NCBI GenBank assembly: GCA_950097015.1
Contig: CATNEN010000038.1
Span: 17,060,001 to 17,124,000 of the forward strand
Direction: 5' to 3'
DNA from: Macrostomum hystrix
Taxonomy: Eukaryota; Platyhelminthes; Macrostomidae
DNA length: 64,000 nt
Shown: positions 40,601-48,975 of the stretch, piece by piece
How positions within the stretch are numbered: the stretch's first letter is position 1
Layout: each line of letters opens with the position of its first letter
Position numbers and translations under genes: made by a program
Notes under the pieces: model-generated
The model's input: the letters and a program-made list of their open reading frames with translations, nothing else
Told to the model about the DNA's origin: nothing
Database searches by the model: none

Positions 40601-43600
40601 AATCCTGATCCCAGATTCCAAATACTGATCCCAGATTCCAAATACTGATCCTAGATTCCAAATACTGATCCCAGATTCCAAATCCTGATCCCAGATTCCG
40701 AATACTGATCCCAGATTCCGAATACTGATCCCAGATTCTAAATACTGATCCCAGATTCTAAATACTGTTCCCAGATTCTAAATCCTGATCCCAGATTCCA
40801 AATACTGATCCCAGATTTCAAATACTGATCCCAGATTCCAAATACTGATCCCAGATTCCAAATCCTGATCCCAGATTTCAAATACTGATCCCAGATACCG
40901 AATACTGATCCCAGATTTTAAATACTGATCCCAGATTCCAAATCCTGATCCCAGATTCCAAATACTGATCCCAGATTCCAAATACTGATCCTAGATTCCA
41001 AATACTGATCCCAGATTCCAAATCCTGATCCCAGATTCCGAATACTGATCCCAGATTCCGAATACTGATCCCAGATTCTAAATACTGATCCCAGATTCTA
41101 AATACTGTTCCCAGATTCTAAATCCTGATCCCAGATTCCAAATACTGATCCCAGATTTCAAATACTGATCCCAGATTCCAAATACTGATCCCAGATTCCA
41201 AATCCTGATCCCAGATTTCAAATACTGATCCCAGATACCGAATACTGATCCCAGATTTTAAATACTGATCCCAGATTCCAAATCCTGATCCCAGATTCCA
41301 AATACTGATCCCAGATTCCAAATACTGATCCTAGATTCCAAATACTGATCCCAGATTCCAAATCCTGATCCCAGATTCCGAATACTGATCCCAGATTCCG
41401 AATACTGATCCCAGATTCTAAATACTGATCCCAGATTCTAAATACTGTTCCCAGATTCTAAATCCTGATCCCAGATTCCAAATACTGATCCCAGATTTCA
41501 AATACTGATCCCAGATTCCAAATACTGATCCCAGATTCCAAATCCTGATCCCAGATTTCAAATACTGATCCCAGATACCGAATACTGATCCCAGATTTTA
41601 AATACTGATCCCAGATTCCAAATCCTGATCCCAGATTCCAAATACTGATCCCAGATTCCAAATACTGATCCTAGATTCCAAATACTGATCCCAGATTCCA
41701 AATCCTGATCCCAGATTCCGAATACTGATCCCAGATTCCAATTACTGATTGGAATCTCAGTTCGAGTCTTAGTAGATGGTAAAAAATACGTTTCCTTGAG
41801 CAAGACACACTTAATTCTCCATTGCTATATTTTGCAAATATGCTCAACTTGTTGCTAAGTGTCATTTTCTATGTTTCAGTCTGTATCTAGGCTTGACGTA
41901 ACCCCAGAAACTTCTAGAGGGTGTGAAGAATTGCTTCATTTTTCTGTTTTAAGTATCCGAAGGGCAATATTTTTACTGGCCAACTGTCGGTCGTAAATTT
42001 GAAATTCTTTTACGAAAAAAAAATTCAATTCAAGCCCAACCACGCAGCTTGGGTTAGTTTCTGTTCGGACCGGATTTTTTAAAGCGAAATTTAAATTAAA
42101 CTCTTTGCGTAAGGAAAGGAAGGCATTTGACCTGGAAACTGTTTTCGTTTTATCATTAGCATTCAAAGTACAGCTACTGAAATGAAATCTAAGTAAAATT
42201 TTTCCGCTGTGTTTAGAAACTCCTATATTAGGGAAAGTAGCGAATTTTTTTCATTAGTTCGCTACAAAACAACCGGCTACCTTACTGGCGTTTTAAGTCC
42301 AGCTAATTTTAATTAGCCACACTGGCTGAGATGATGAGGGAGTGCGTTGCCATGACAACTCGAAAACCGAAGTTTCTAAGCTAGGATTAACATTTTTTGC
42401 GATTTATAATACCGCCATCGAGAACGGTAAACATCTGGCTTATTATCTTTTAAGCAGTCTAGATTTTAAAAGCTTTCTCAATAACGTCTTTCAATATTTT
42501 TCAAGAAATATGGGATTGCAAAGCCGACAATGACCGAGTTTCAATATCAAAATTCTTATTCCCAAATGAGAAACTCGATGTCAAAGCCCGAGGTGAATTA
42601 TTTTGTCGACAATAGACCCGCAGCCAGCGAGGAGGCAATTCTGCACATTCTGCTGACTCGTGAGCACACATTAACACTGCTCAATGTTGAATCATATCAA
42701 GAAGAAAAATTAATAATAAGAAAATATCATTTTGCAGCCAATAAGGAGGGGGCATATTTAAAAAGCTTTCCGTGCTCACAGGTACCCAGGTGCAAGAGGG
42801 TATGCTCTAAATTAGACTCACAAGGCTTGAGTAGGAATCTCTTAGAGAATGGAGGGTGTTATAGAGGGTCTCATGCAGAATAACCCAATTAGGAAGGTTT
42901 GTTAAGTGACAGTAAAAATGCTTCATCAAATGAACATTAAAATACAGGCACAATTTCACTAACACCGGGGTGGAAATAAGGCTGACAAATTATTCAGCTT
43001 GATATGAATACTTTATCTTTTCTATTTTCTAAACAATCTGTCTTCAACTGAATATGACCACGTGGGAATTTTATTTATAACCAAGACAAAAAATTAAAAT
43101 CTTGCTTATTAATGCATTTGTTGATATTTCGGTTGATACCAACTCGAAACAAAAAAATTTCAGCTCACAACAATGATAATCTCAGCTGACATCCATGATA
43201 ATCTCAGCTGACACCCATGATAATCACAGCTGACAAGCATGATAGTCTCAGCTGACACTCTTGATAATCTCAGCTGACACTCTTGATAATCTCAGCTGAC
43301 ACTCTTGATAATCTCAGCTGACACTCATGATAATCTCAGCTGACACTCATGATAATCTCAGCTGACACTCTTGATAATCTCAGCTGACACTCATGATAAT
43401 CTCAGCTGACACTCATGATAATCTCAGCTGACACTCTTGATAATCTCAGCTGACACTCATGATAATCTCAGCTGACACTCTTGATAATCTCAGCTGACAC
43501 TCTTGATAATCTCAGCTGACACTCTTGATAATCTCAGCCGACAGCCAGGATACACACGTGAAGATCTGATATAGGACATCGAAAGATAAAGGGTTTGGAA

Positions 43601-46600
43601 CTCTAGACTCATCAATCAAATCAGGTTGGTTTTAGCTTTTTTTCCAAAGCATAAATCTCTGGCTCGCTTTACCGTCGTTTAAATCTCACCTTCATTATAC
43701 AGCGCATACAGTCACTGAAGACTTCCACTTGACTAGGGACAGAGAGAAAGATTTAGTCGAGTTAAAGAGAGGGTAAATCTGTAAAGACTTTTATAGCAAC
43801 AACTATTGGATTAGGGAAGCGAGAGTGCGAGTGAAATCATCCTACCATGCGACTGGGGCCCCTTTAGGGGTGCCTATAGGCGGACTGAACATGCCGGCTT
43901 TGGGTTAGGTAAAAAAAGCTCATTAAATAGACTCAAAGACCGTGACAAATTTGTCACACGGCACAGCCCAGGCTAGTCGGCTAGCCTTGCGAGTCGGGGT
44001 GATTGATTGCGATTTTTTTAAGCTCCGTTTGGCTTTAAGTAAAATTTCTGAATAGACGAATGAATGAATGAAAATAGTCTCAAGATTCGCCTAAAATCAG
44101 GGACCTGATAAAACCTAGGTCTGCTAAATAGAAGATGCATATAGACGGCAGTGGGTTGGATTTGGGAGATGATAGATGAGACACTGGGGAGATGAGACAC
44201 GGGAGAGATGAGACACTGGGGAGATGAGACACGGGAAAGATGAGACACTGGGTAGATGAGACACTGAAGAGATGAGACACGGGAGAGATGAGACATGGGA
44301 GAGATGAGACACGGGAGAGATAAGACAGGGAAGAGATGAGACACGGGAGAGATCAGACATGGGAGAGATGAGACACGGGAGGTGAGACACTAGAGAGATG
44401 AGACACGGGAGAGATAAGACAGGGGAGAGATGAGACACGGGAGAGATGGGGCACTGAAGAGGTGAGACATCGGATAGATGACCACTAGAGATATATTGTG
44501 GATAATTTTGGGTAATCTCTCGTGTTTGGTGGAATTATTTTAAAATGAAAATCTAAATATCTACGATTCTATTTCGATATGACCATTGACTAAGTCCAAA
44601 CCTTGTGATCTAGCAATTTCAAAGCTATCGATTTAGAAGCCCTTCGATGTTTGAGGCGTCAAACAAAGAGCGACAAACAAAGAGCCAATTTGAGCAGCTC
44701 TTTAGTTGCCACACAACAAACAACCGATTTTAAAGTTGAATTGTTTGACGAAGCCTTACTAAACTTTGCTAGTCATAAATGGGCCCCCATATCTCTGGCA
44801 TAGACACGGGGAGATTTCTACGCATTTTTCATGAAGCCTAGTGAAGTTAGTGATGCAATCAAACAAAGGCTATGCAACGCAATGCAATGAAATTCAGTCA
44901 TTCGTGCAGCACAAAAAATGCTTCTTATCAGTTTCTGAAATCAACAAACACTCAAAACATTGACAGCCGCCATGTCAAACTTATTGGTAAAGAAGAAAAC
45001 TATTTTATATGCGATTTCATTTGCGATCAATTAAGAAAATTTAATTTTGGTTTTGGTTTTGTAATCTAACAATTACAGAATCTACTATGACTTTTATGAG
45101 GCAATGACCGAATCTACTAGGATTTTTAGGATGCAATGACCGAATCTACTAGGATTTTTAGGATGCAATGACCGAATCTACTAGGATTTTTAGGATGCAA
45201 TGACCGAATCTACCATGACTTTTATGAGGCAATGACTGAATCTACCATGACTTTTATGAGGCAATGACTGAATCTACTATGATTTTTATGAGGCAATGAC
45301 TGAATCTACTATGACTTTTATGAGGCAATGACTGAATCTACCATGACTTTTATGAGGCAATGACTGAATCTACCATGAATTTTATGAGGCAATGACTGAA
45401 TCTACCATGACTTTTATGAGGCAATGACTGAATCTACCATGACTTTTATGAGGCAATGACTGAATCTACCATGGCTTTTATGAGGCAATGACTGAATCTA
45501 CCATGGCTTTTATGAGGCAATGACTGAATCTACCATGGCTTTTATGAGGCAATTACCGAATCTACTATGACTTTTATGAGGCAATTACAGAATCTACCAT
45601 GGCTTTTATGAGGCAATTACAGAATCTACTATGACTTTTATGAGGCAATTACAGAATCTACCATGGCTTTTATGAGGCAATGACTGAATCTACCATGACT
45701 TTTATGAGGCAATTACAGAATCTACCATGGCTTTTATGAGGCAATGACTGAATCTACCATGACTTTTATGAGACAATGACTGAATCTACTAGGATTTTTA
45801 GGATGCAATGACCGAATCTACTAGGATTTTTAGGATGCAATGACCGAATCTACTAGGATTTTTAGGATGCAATGACCGAATCTACTATGACTTTTATGAG
45901 GCAATGACGGAATCTACCATGACTTTTATGAGGCAATGACCGAATCTACTATGACTTTTATGAGGCAATGACGGAATCTACCATGACTTTTATGAGGCAA
46001 TGACCGAATCTACTATGACTTTTATGAGGCAATTACTGAATCTACTATGACTTTTCTGAGGCAATGACCGAATCTACTATGACTTTTATGAGGCAATGAC
46101 CGAATCTACTATGAATTTTATGAGGCAATGACTGAATCTACTGAGCAAAAAACATTTTTATTGAGAATATAATAAAACGAGTTTAAATTTATTTGAAAAA
46201 TTTAACAAATTTTTAAATAAATTAGTAAATGGTTTCTTCAAACTGAATCTCTAGCAAACTGGGAAAAGTACACAAGGCAGATTTAGGCGCATAAGTACCA
46301 CTCCCAACTCTCGTATAATTCCTTCTCTAAATCCCACAATTTCGATAATTACAGTCAAGCTGCTGTGTAGAAAAAAACATCTTTTGACTTGACAATGCTG
46401 AAAATGAATGCCACGCACACGCAAACAAAAAGGTCTAATATTAGCTGTCGTTAGGCTAATGCAGACTAGTCATTTATCAATCCTGCTGTTACTAATTAAT
46501 AGCATGTTTAGCTTAGCACCCTTTAGGGTAGCAGAAACGATTCATTGTAACTCCTCAATAGTAATGAACTTATGCTTTGTAATAATCTCATAGCTGCTTT

Positions 46601-48019
46601 GTAATAATCTCATAGCTGCTTTGTAATAATCTCATAGCTGCTTTGTAATAATCTCTTAGCTGCTTTGTAATAATCTCATAGCTGCTTTGTAATAATCTCA
46701 TAGCTGCTTTGTAATAATCTCATAGCTGCTTTGTAATAATCTCATAGCTGCTTTGTAATAATCTCATAGCTGCTTTGTAATAATCTCATAGCTGCTTTGT
46801 AATAATCTCATAGCTGCTTTGTAATAATCTCATAGCTGCTTTGTAATAATCTCATAGCTGCTTTGTAATAATCTCATAGCTGCTTTGTAATAATCTCACA
46901 GCTGCTTTGTAATAATCTCATAGCTGCTTTGTAATAATTTTACAGCTGCTTTGTAATAATCTCATAGCTGCTTTGTAATAATCTCATAGCTGCTTTGTAA
47001 TAATCTCATAGCTGCTTTGTAATAATCTCATAGCTGCTTTGTAATAATCTCATATATCATTTAACCTCTCTCAGAAATCCCCTAAAAGATGACATCGCTT
47101 GTTTTCAAACGACTGCTCAATAAGTCCGGCTTCCCCTTTTTTAAGTTGCAGACTCTGCTAATATTTTTCTACTAGCTACAGAAACCCTTCTGCATATACT
47201 CGAAGCTAAGATTTAGACTTCAAACTTGAGTCGGGAGAAAGTGGGATTGAGTGGAGTTGAGTTTGGGAGAAGCCCGACGGTCTGGGATTCTGGGATTAGA
47301 TTTCTTTGTGAGAGAGAGAGAGAAGAGACTCACTTTTCAGTGTTTCCACTTTCTACTAGAAGAAGAGCAATTACGATATAAGAGCATGTTCGATGGTTAT
47401 ATAGGCCCATATTTCAGAGGTTCTTTCTAACAAAATTTTCAATGGATCGCCATTTAGATAAGCGGAGCATCAATATTATTGGCGCGAATAAGTCTAAACT
47501 TGAGTGTACTTTTAGGCAATCGGATACTTGATAAACTAACTTGTGGCATTAAATTATAAATAAATAAATATGAAGTTTATTATCGGAGAAGGGGAAAAGG
47601 ACAGATAGGGGAGAGAGAAGGGGTTGAGAGAGAAAGAGAATGAAAAATACAGAAACAAGTAGGAAAGCAATTATCAGAAGATGGTAAAAATCTAGACAAC
47701 AGTTTAATGCAAGTCAACTGTGGAGAAACACTAAAAGACAAGATAGGCAACATTAACAGAAGAGACAGAACTAAAGCAGGTTAGAACTCACAGTCCTTGC
47801 AGAGCGAGTGCACCAAGCTAAGTTTAGAGCCGCAGTCCGATTTCTGATAGCAGGTGTCGTTGGCCACGTGGCAGTAGCTCTGCTGGCGAGCCGAGGTCCC
47901 AGCAACTAGCGGCGGCAACGGAAGCAGCTGAACGATGACGGCGGTTGCTGGGCGGCGGGAAAATTGAAGGGTTTGCGGTGTTTCGGAGTGAGATGAATTG
48001 AGCTGTTGAATTCGTTGAG
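24804..48019 (-). CDS. GFR-alpha / GFRL-like receptor with four GDNF-receptor domains, at least six exons
   Basis: Six exons (48019-47792, 38037-37807, 30615-30196, 29584-29480, 26888-26331, 25669-24804) join in one frame; every intron is phase 1. The visible protein is about 801 aa; the 5' exon with the start codon was not found. A hydrophobic stretch (residues 24-40) precedes domain 1 (about 49-134). Domain 2 is at about 212-291, domain 3 at 331-409 and domain 4 at 422-512. Each shows the cysteine spacing of GDNF-receptor-alpha/GAS1 domains (C-x6-C-x5-C at the start, a C-x-C near the end, closing CL/CLR). A 287-residue C-terminal region ends in a hydrophobic segment (FACVPAAAALRLLV), compatible with a GPI-anchor signal as in vertebrate GFR-alpha. 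Four such domains are known for insect Gfrl; vertebrate GFR-alpha has three. It is likely a cell-surface co-receptor; the ligand is unknown. Confidence 0.8.
25828..26312. repeat. Minisatellite, 15-bp unit AGGAGAGGATGAGAC, filling the last intron
   Basis: About 32 copies alternate GGATGAGAC and GGGTGAGAC. It occupies nearly three quarters of the 661-bp intron 25670-26330 and starts 18 bases from the donor. On the sense strand it is pyrimidine-rich. Confidence 0.94.
26331..26888 (-). CDS. GFR-alpha-like gene, exon with domains 3 and 4
   Basis: The acceptor CCCACTCCATCAG and the donor CTGC|GTGAGC are both phase 1. It has 185 complete codons. Domain 3 runs from NCFDVYQSC to PRC; domain 4 starts NCVQLAENCRASRSC and ends LTRPSCL. 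Both contain the Cys-x-Cys (CDC, CSC) typical of the domain's C-terminal half. Confidence 0.85.
26948..29185. repeat. Three-level higher-order repeat, 14 / 84 / 672 bp
   Basis: The basic unit is about 14 bp (ATTGTGTGGTGTCC). Six units form an 84-bp block marked by GTATGTTGGC (starts 27001, 27085, 27169 and so on). A longer period of about 672 bp is marked by TATTATTATTTGGTGTC (28007 and 28679). It fills most of the intron 26889-29479. All periods above the base are multiples of 3, which creates a spurious 619-aa frame. Confidence 0.93.
29186..29479 (-). other. Intron start with open frame downstream of the linker exon
   Basis: If the donor after 29480 is not used, the frame continues for 36 codons (GEVNLPDTGKSPSGELLD...SVLLR) to TAG at 29370. 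This sequence looks coding rather than random and could give a truncated two-domain isoform. The rest is non-coding. Confidence 0.3.
29480..29584 (-). CDS. GFR-alpha-like gene, short linker exon (possibly alternative)
   Basis: The acceptor CATATGCCGCAG and the donor CCTCAG|GTGAAG are both phase 1, so the exon can be included or skipped without changing frame. It encodes FFNDAYNIGLLQPKSKEQ, a Gln run, and SGGYGGSGSS, a flexible linker between domains 2 and 3. Confidence 0.55.
29688..30186. repeat. Minisatellite, 13-bp unit CCAGGACAGACAC, about 38 copies
   Basis: It fills some 80% of the 611-bp intron 29585-30195, beginning only 9 bases after the donor at 30195. Variants include CAGGACGGGCACC in the right half. 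Frames through it are Cys/Leu/Val-rich artefacts. Confidence 0.93.
30196..30615 (-). CDS. GFR-alpha-like gene, exon with domain 2
   Basis: The acceptor CTTCATCCACTGACACAG and the donor CTGC|GTGAGT are phase 1. The first 58 residues are a Ser/Gly/Gln-rich linker. The domain starts SCLERRSRCFDTPDC, continues CPGQRAACLESYEALRRHG and ends PCTCVN...LQCDRIR...NICL, with all expected cysteines. Confidence 0.85.
30635..30965 (+). mobile_element. tRNA-headed SINE-like element with dispersed-repeat body
   Basis: TATGGCTTCAGCTTAAGTCGG followed by GGGGTTCGATTTCC resembles the A and B boxes of a tRNA-derived promoter (B box at about 30707-30720). The body 30790-30960 is the reverse complement of the dispersed repeat at 15184-15380. 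It lies in the intron just upstream of the domain-2 exon, antisense to the gene. Confidence 0.5.
31105..31170 (+). mobile_element. tRNA-like SINE head fragment
   Basis: GGGGTTAGTGCTTAAGAC followed by GGTCGGGAGTTCGAATTTT has the spacing and B-box look of a tRNA-derived SINE head. It is too degenerate and lacks paired arms, so it is not called a tRNA gene. Confidence 0.4.
31240..31538 (-). mobile_element. Second tRNA-derived SINE family, one copy
   Basis: Read on the minus strand from 31538: GCGGAAAGCTCAGTCAATAA (A-box region), CGGACTCTGAATCAG (glutamine-anticodon-like loop) and TGGGTTCGACTCCC (B box), followed by a 220-bp body with CCGACATTTCGTCGGG. Anticodon-stem mismatches and the attached body argue for a SINE rather than a functional tRNA. 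Confidence 0.55.
31541..32380. other. Intron sequence, nothing recognised
   Basis: This is an AT-rich part followed by a more complex part (31640-32170), which may be a fragment of an interspersed repeat, but no family signature was seen. Confidence 0.3.
32381..33862. repeat. Pyrimidine-rich block, then a 27-bp minisatellite
   Basis: 32381-32605 is a degenerate (CTCACTCACATCT)-type block. From 32606 the unit contains CACTCTATTTCCRTTCACTC with TTGTTGT. About every 190 bp in the left half a variant segment CAAATTCTCTTTCACTATTA interrupts it (32755, 32948, 33087, and 33630 with CAAAG), giving a higher-order pattern. Frames of 446-508 aa are artefacts. Confidence 0.93.
33863..34590. other. Intron sequence, nothing recognised
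   Basis: No coding frame, array or element end was recognised. Confidence 0.3.
34591..34845. repeat. Polypyrimidine array, 18-19-bp unit CTGATCTCCACTCTCCCT, left block
   Basis: It is the same repeat as at 35145-35590, with CTCTCC-rich ends. A 29-base stretch at 34772-34800 is identical to 35122-35150, marking a duplicated boundary on both sides of the ribozyme-bearing element. Confidence 0.9.
34950..35070 (+). ncRNA. Type I hammerhead ribozyme core inside a tRNA-like element
   Basis: The conserved core CTGATGA (35003-35009) is followed by stem II GCTC/GAGC (35010-35013 with 35020-35023, loop CAATAA), GAAA (35024-35027) and CGCGTC (35028-35033) with cleavage expected after GTC. Stem I pairs ACTCTA (34997-35002) with TGGAGT (35034-35039) and continues, after a small internal loop, as GGC with GCC (34991-34993 with 35041-35043). 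All catalytic core bases are present. Stem III is only the self-complementary CGCG, as in minimal hammerheads of Penelope-like elements and animal retrozymes, which are thought to work as dimers. An A-box-like TGGCTAGAGCG (34977-34987, one mismatch) and a perfect B box GGTTCGAATCC (35046-35056) bracket the ribozyme. Confidence 0.8.
35145..35590. repeat. Polypyrimidine array, 18-19-bp unit, right block
   Basis: Units of CTCTCATCTCCACTCTCCCT type; the sequence is almost free of G on the plus strand. It continues the array interrupted by the element at 34950-35070. Confidence 0.92.
35591..36265. other. Intron sequence, nothing recognised
   Basis: No gene, array or element signature. Confidence 0.3.
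36268..37060. repeat. Polypurine array (GTGGAGAAAGAAGGGGAGAG)
   Basis: Units are about 18-22 bp with GACTGAGAGG, GATGGAGAGA and GAGACAGAG variants. A block of about 175 bp is repeated (36597-36770 against 36777-36950). Glu/Arg- or Ser/Leu-rich frames are artefacts. Confidence 0.93.
37061..37478. other. Intron sequence, nothing recognised
   Basis: No gene, array or element signature. Confidence 0.3.
37480..37790. repeat. (GATGA/GATAA)n microsatellite-like block
   Basis: It is an irregular mix of GAGATGAGAT and AAGATGAGAT pentamers, densest at 37640-37750, lying directly downstream (on the sense strand) of the exon 37807-38037. Confidence 0.85.
37807..38037 (-). CDS. GFR-alpha-like gene, exon with second half of domain 1
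   Basis: The acceptor ACCAAATCCCACAG and the donor CCGAAAG|GTCTGA are phase 1; the donor is a weaker GTCTGA type. It encodes DQCQLHQPKELKICLEHL, then YCFCPATI and ERCMTVWHFIFRHACD, the C-terminal half of a GFR-alpha domain including the Cys-x-Cys, followed by a proline-rich linker. Confidence 0.82.
38038..38745. other. Intron sequence, nothing firmly recognised
   Basis: 38095-38350 is T-rich with recurring TGACGTCATTTTGT-like phrases that look like a worn tandem repeat. An open frame at 38371-38694 (+) has no family character. Confidence 0.35.
38748..38862. repeat. Short array, 13-bp unit GATCCCAGATCCC
   Basis: About nine units. It shares GATCCCAGAT with the much larger array at 39595-41750. 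Confidence 0.9.
38863..39594. other. Intron sequence, nothing recognised
   Basis: No gene or element signature. Confidence 0.3.
39595..41750. repeat. Minisatellite, 20-bp unit AATACTGATCCCAGATTCCA, with 340-bp higher-order repeat
   Basis: About 107 copies. From about 40500 the pattern of variants (ATCCTG, CAGATTTTA, CAGATACCG, CTGTTCCC, CCTAGATT) repeats exactly every 340 bp (17 units), for example 40778, 41118 and 41458. The minus-strand frames (ESGISIWNLGSVFGIWDQY) are artefacts of a 60-bp three-unit reading. Confidence 0.95.
41751..43160. other. Intron sequence with a SINE fragment, otherwise unrecognised
   Basis: 42612-42670 is an inverted fragment of the first SINE family (see next entry). 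The rest is AT-rich without coding or repeat signals. Confidence 0.35.
42612..42670 (-). mobile_element. tRNA-derived SINE, short fragment
   Basis: ATAGACCCGCAGCCAGCGAG and GGAGGCAATTCTG match the 3' body of the SINE at 16256-16545 in the same orientation. Only about 60 bases remain. Confidence 0.6.
43165..43545. repeat. Minisatellite, 22-bp unit GATAATCTCAGCTGACACTC + TT/AT, about 17 copies
   Basis: Variants are TCTTGATAA and TCATGATAA. It is similar in unit length and core (ATAATCTCA..GCTG) to the array at 46562-47055. Confidence 0.94.
43546..44168. other. Intron sequence, nothing recognised
   Basis: No gene or element signature. Confidence 0.3.
44170..44475. repeat. Array of 15-17-bp units (GAGATGAGACACGGGA)
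   Basis: About 19 imperfect units with CACTGGG, CATGGGA and CAGGGGA variants. Confidence 0.9.
44476..45062. other. Intron sequence, nothing recognised
   Basis: No gene or element signature. Confidence 0.3.
45066..46142. repeat. Minisatellite, 32-bp unit with CTTTTATGAGGCAATGAC, about 33 copies
   Basis: Two subtypes are arranged in blocks: GACTTTTATGAGGCAATGAC and GGATTTTTAGGATGCAATGA. The latter forms two triplets (45110-45200 and 45790-45880), suggesting duplication of a larger segment. Confidence 0.94.
46143..46560. other. Intron sequence, nothing recognised
   Basis: No gene or element signature. Confidence 0.3.
46562..47055. repeat. Minisatellite, 22-bp unit TAATAATCTCATAGCTGCTT + TG, about 22 copies
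   Basis: It is highly homogeneous, with only four or five single-base variants, so probably young. Confidence 0.95.
47056..47790. other. Intron sequence, nothing recognised
   Basis: A short (GA)n run lies at 47310-47325. No gene or element signature. Confidence 0.3.
47792..48019 (-). CDS. GFR-alpha-like gene, first visible coding exon (start of domain 1)
   Basis: The donor AAGGACT|GTGAGT is phase 1. The proposed acceptor is GGGATCTAACAG (exon from 48019), also phase 1. An alternative phase-0 acceptor GTCATCGTTCAG lies inside. In frame it encodes a Gln/Ser-rich stretch, a hydrophobic TAVIVQLLPLPPLVAGTSA like a signal-peptide core, then SYCHVANDTCYQKSDC and HSLCKD, the first four cysteines of a GFR-alpha domain. 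There is no ATG in this frame before an upstream TAA, so the start codon must lie in a further 5' exon. Confidence 0.75.
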
Positions 48020-48054
48020 CTGTTAGATCCCAAGTTAAGACAGGTTAAAGTGAG

Positions 48055-48635
48055 TTTCTAAAAATCCCAATCCTTAATTCTAAAAATCCCAATCCCTGAT
48101 TCTAAAGATTCCGATCCCCTAGATTCTAAAGATTCTAAAAATCCCAATCCCTGATTCTAAAAATCCCAATCCCTGACTCTAAAGATTCCGATCCCCTAGA
48201 TTTTAAATATTCTTAAAACCCCAATCCTTAATTCTAAAAATCCCGATCCTTGATTCTAAAGATTCTAAAACTCCCAACCCCTTATTCTAAAGATTCCGAT
48301 CCCCTAGATTCTAAAGATTCTAAAACTCCCAACCCCTTATTCTAAAGATTCCGATCCCCTAGATTCTAAAGATTCTTAAAATCCCAATCCCTGATTCTAA
48401 AGATTCCGATCCCCTAGATTCTAAATATTCTAAAAATCCCAATCCCTGATTCTAAAGATTCCGATCCCATAGATTCTAAAGATTCTAAAAACCCCAATCC
48501 CTGATTTTAAAGATTCCGATCCCCTAGATTCTAAAGATTCGAAAAATCCCAATCCGTGATTATAAAGATCCCAATCCCTAGATTCCAAACATTCTAATCC
48601 CCTAGATTCTAGAGACCCCAATCCCCTAGATTCAG
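48055..48635. repeat. Imperfect array of GATTCTAAAGATTCCGATCC units, left block
   Basis: A compound unit of about 24 and 48 bp alternates CCCAATCCCTGATTCTAAAG and CCGATCCCCTAGATTCTAAA. The array resumes at 48976-49080 on the far side of the SINE, which therefore inserted into it. Confidence 0.88.
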
Positions 48636-48975
48636 GGGGTCGGTGGCAGAGCGGTTATCGCGATTGCCTTTCGCACCAAGGTCCCTAAGTTCGATTCCAC
48701 GGCGAGGCCACATTCATTTGGGGCGCAGCCGCGGAGAGAAGGCTTAGGGGCTTGTCGTGCAATTTACGCCCTTGAGGGCCAACCTCCAAGGCACAGTGAA
48801 ATGTACACTACGTGACGATCAGAAAGTCAGGGCAGATGTACACACCTGTGTGAGCGTGTGCCTGCGTACAGTATCTGTGTGCGTGTGTGCTCAGGAGTCA
48901 GCGAAATGGGCAGAATTGCCCATTTGATGTGCCACTACCCGCAGCCCTCCTGCAATTATTATTTATTATTATTAT
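48636..48975 (+). mobile_element. Full-length tRNA-derived SINE
   Basis: The 5' head contains a perfect A box TGGCAGAGCGG (48644-48654) and a near-perfect B box AGTTCGATTCC (48688-48698) at tRNA spacing, so RNA polymerase III transcription is plausible. The body is about 230 bp with a conserved GGCGCAGCCGCGGAGAGAAG start, a GT-rich middle and CAGCCCTCCTGCAAT end, followed by an (ATT)n tail. Flanks are both ATCCCCTAGATT, which could be a target-site duplication or simply two repeat units. Four further copies lie in the window (1-205, 14938-15183, 16256-16545, 42612-42670). Confidence 0.88.

Noticed and set aside
48636-48710. Functional tRNA gene at the head of the SINE
   Set aside because: A and B boxes are intact, but no acceptor stem closes and the sequence continues into the SINE body.
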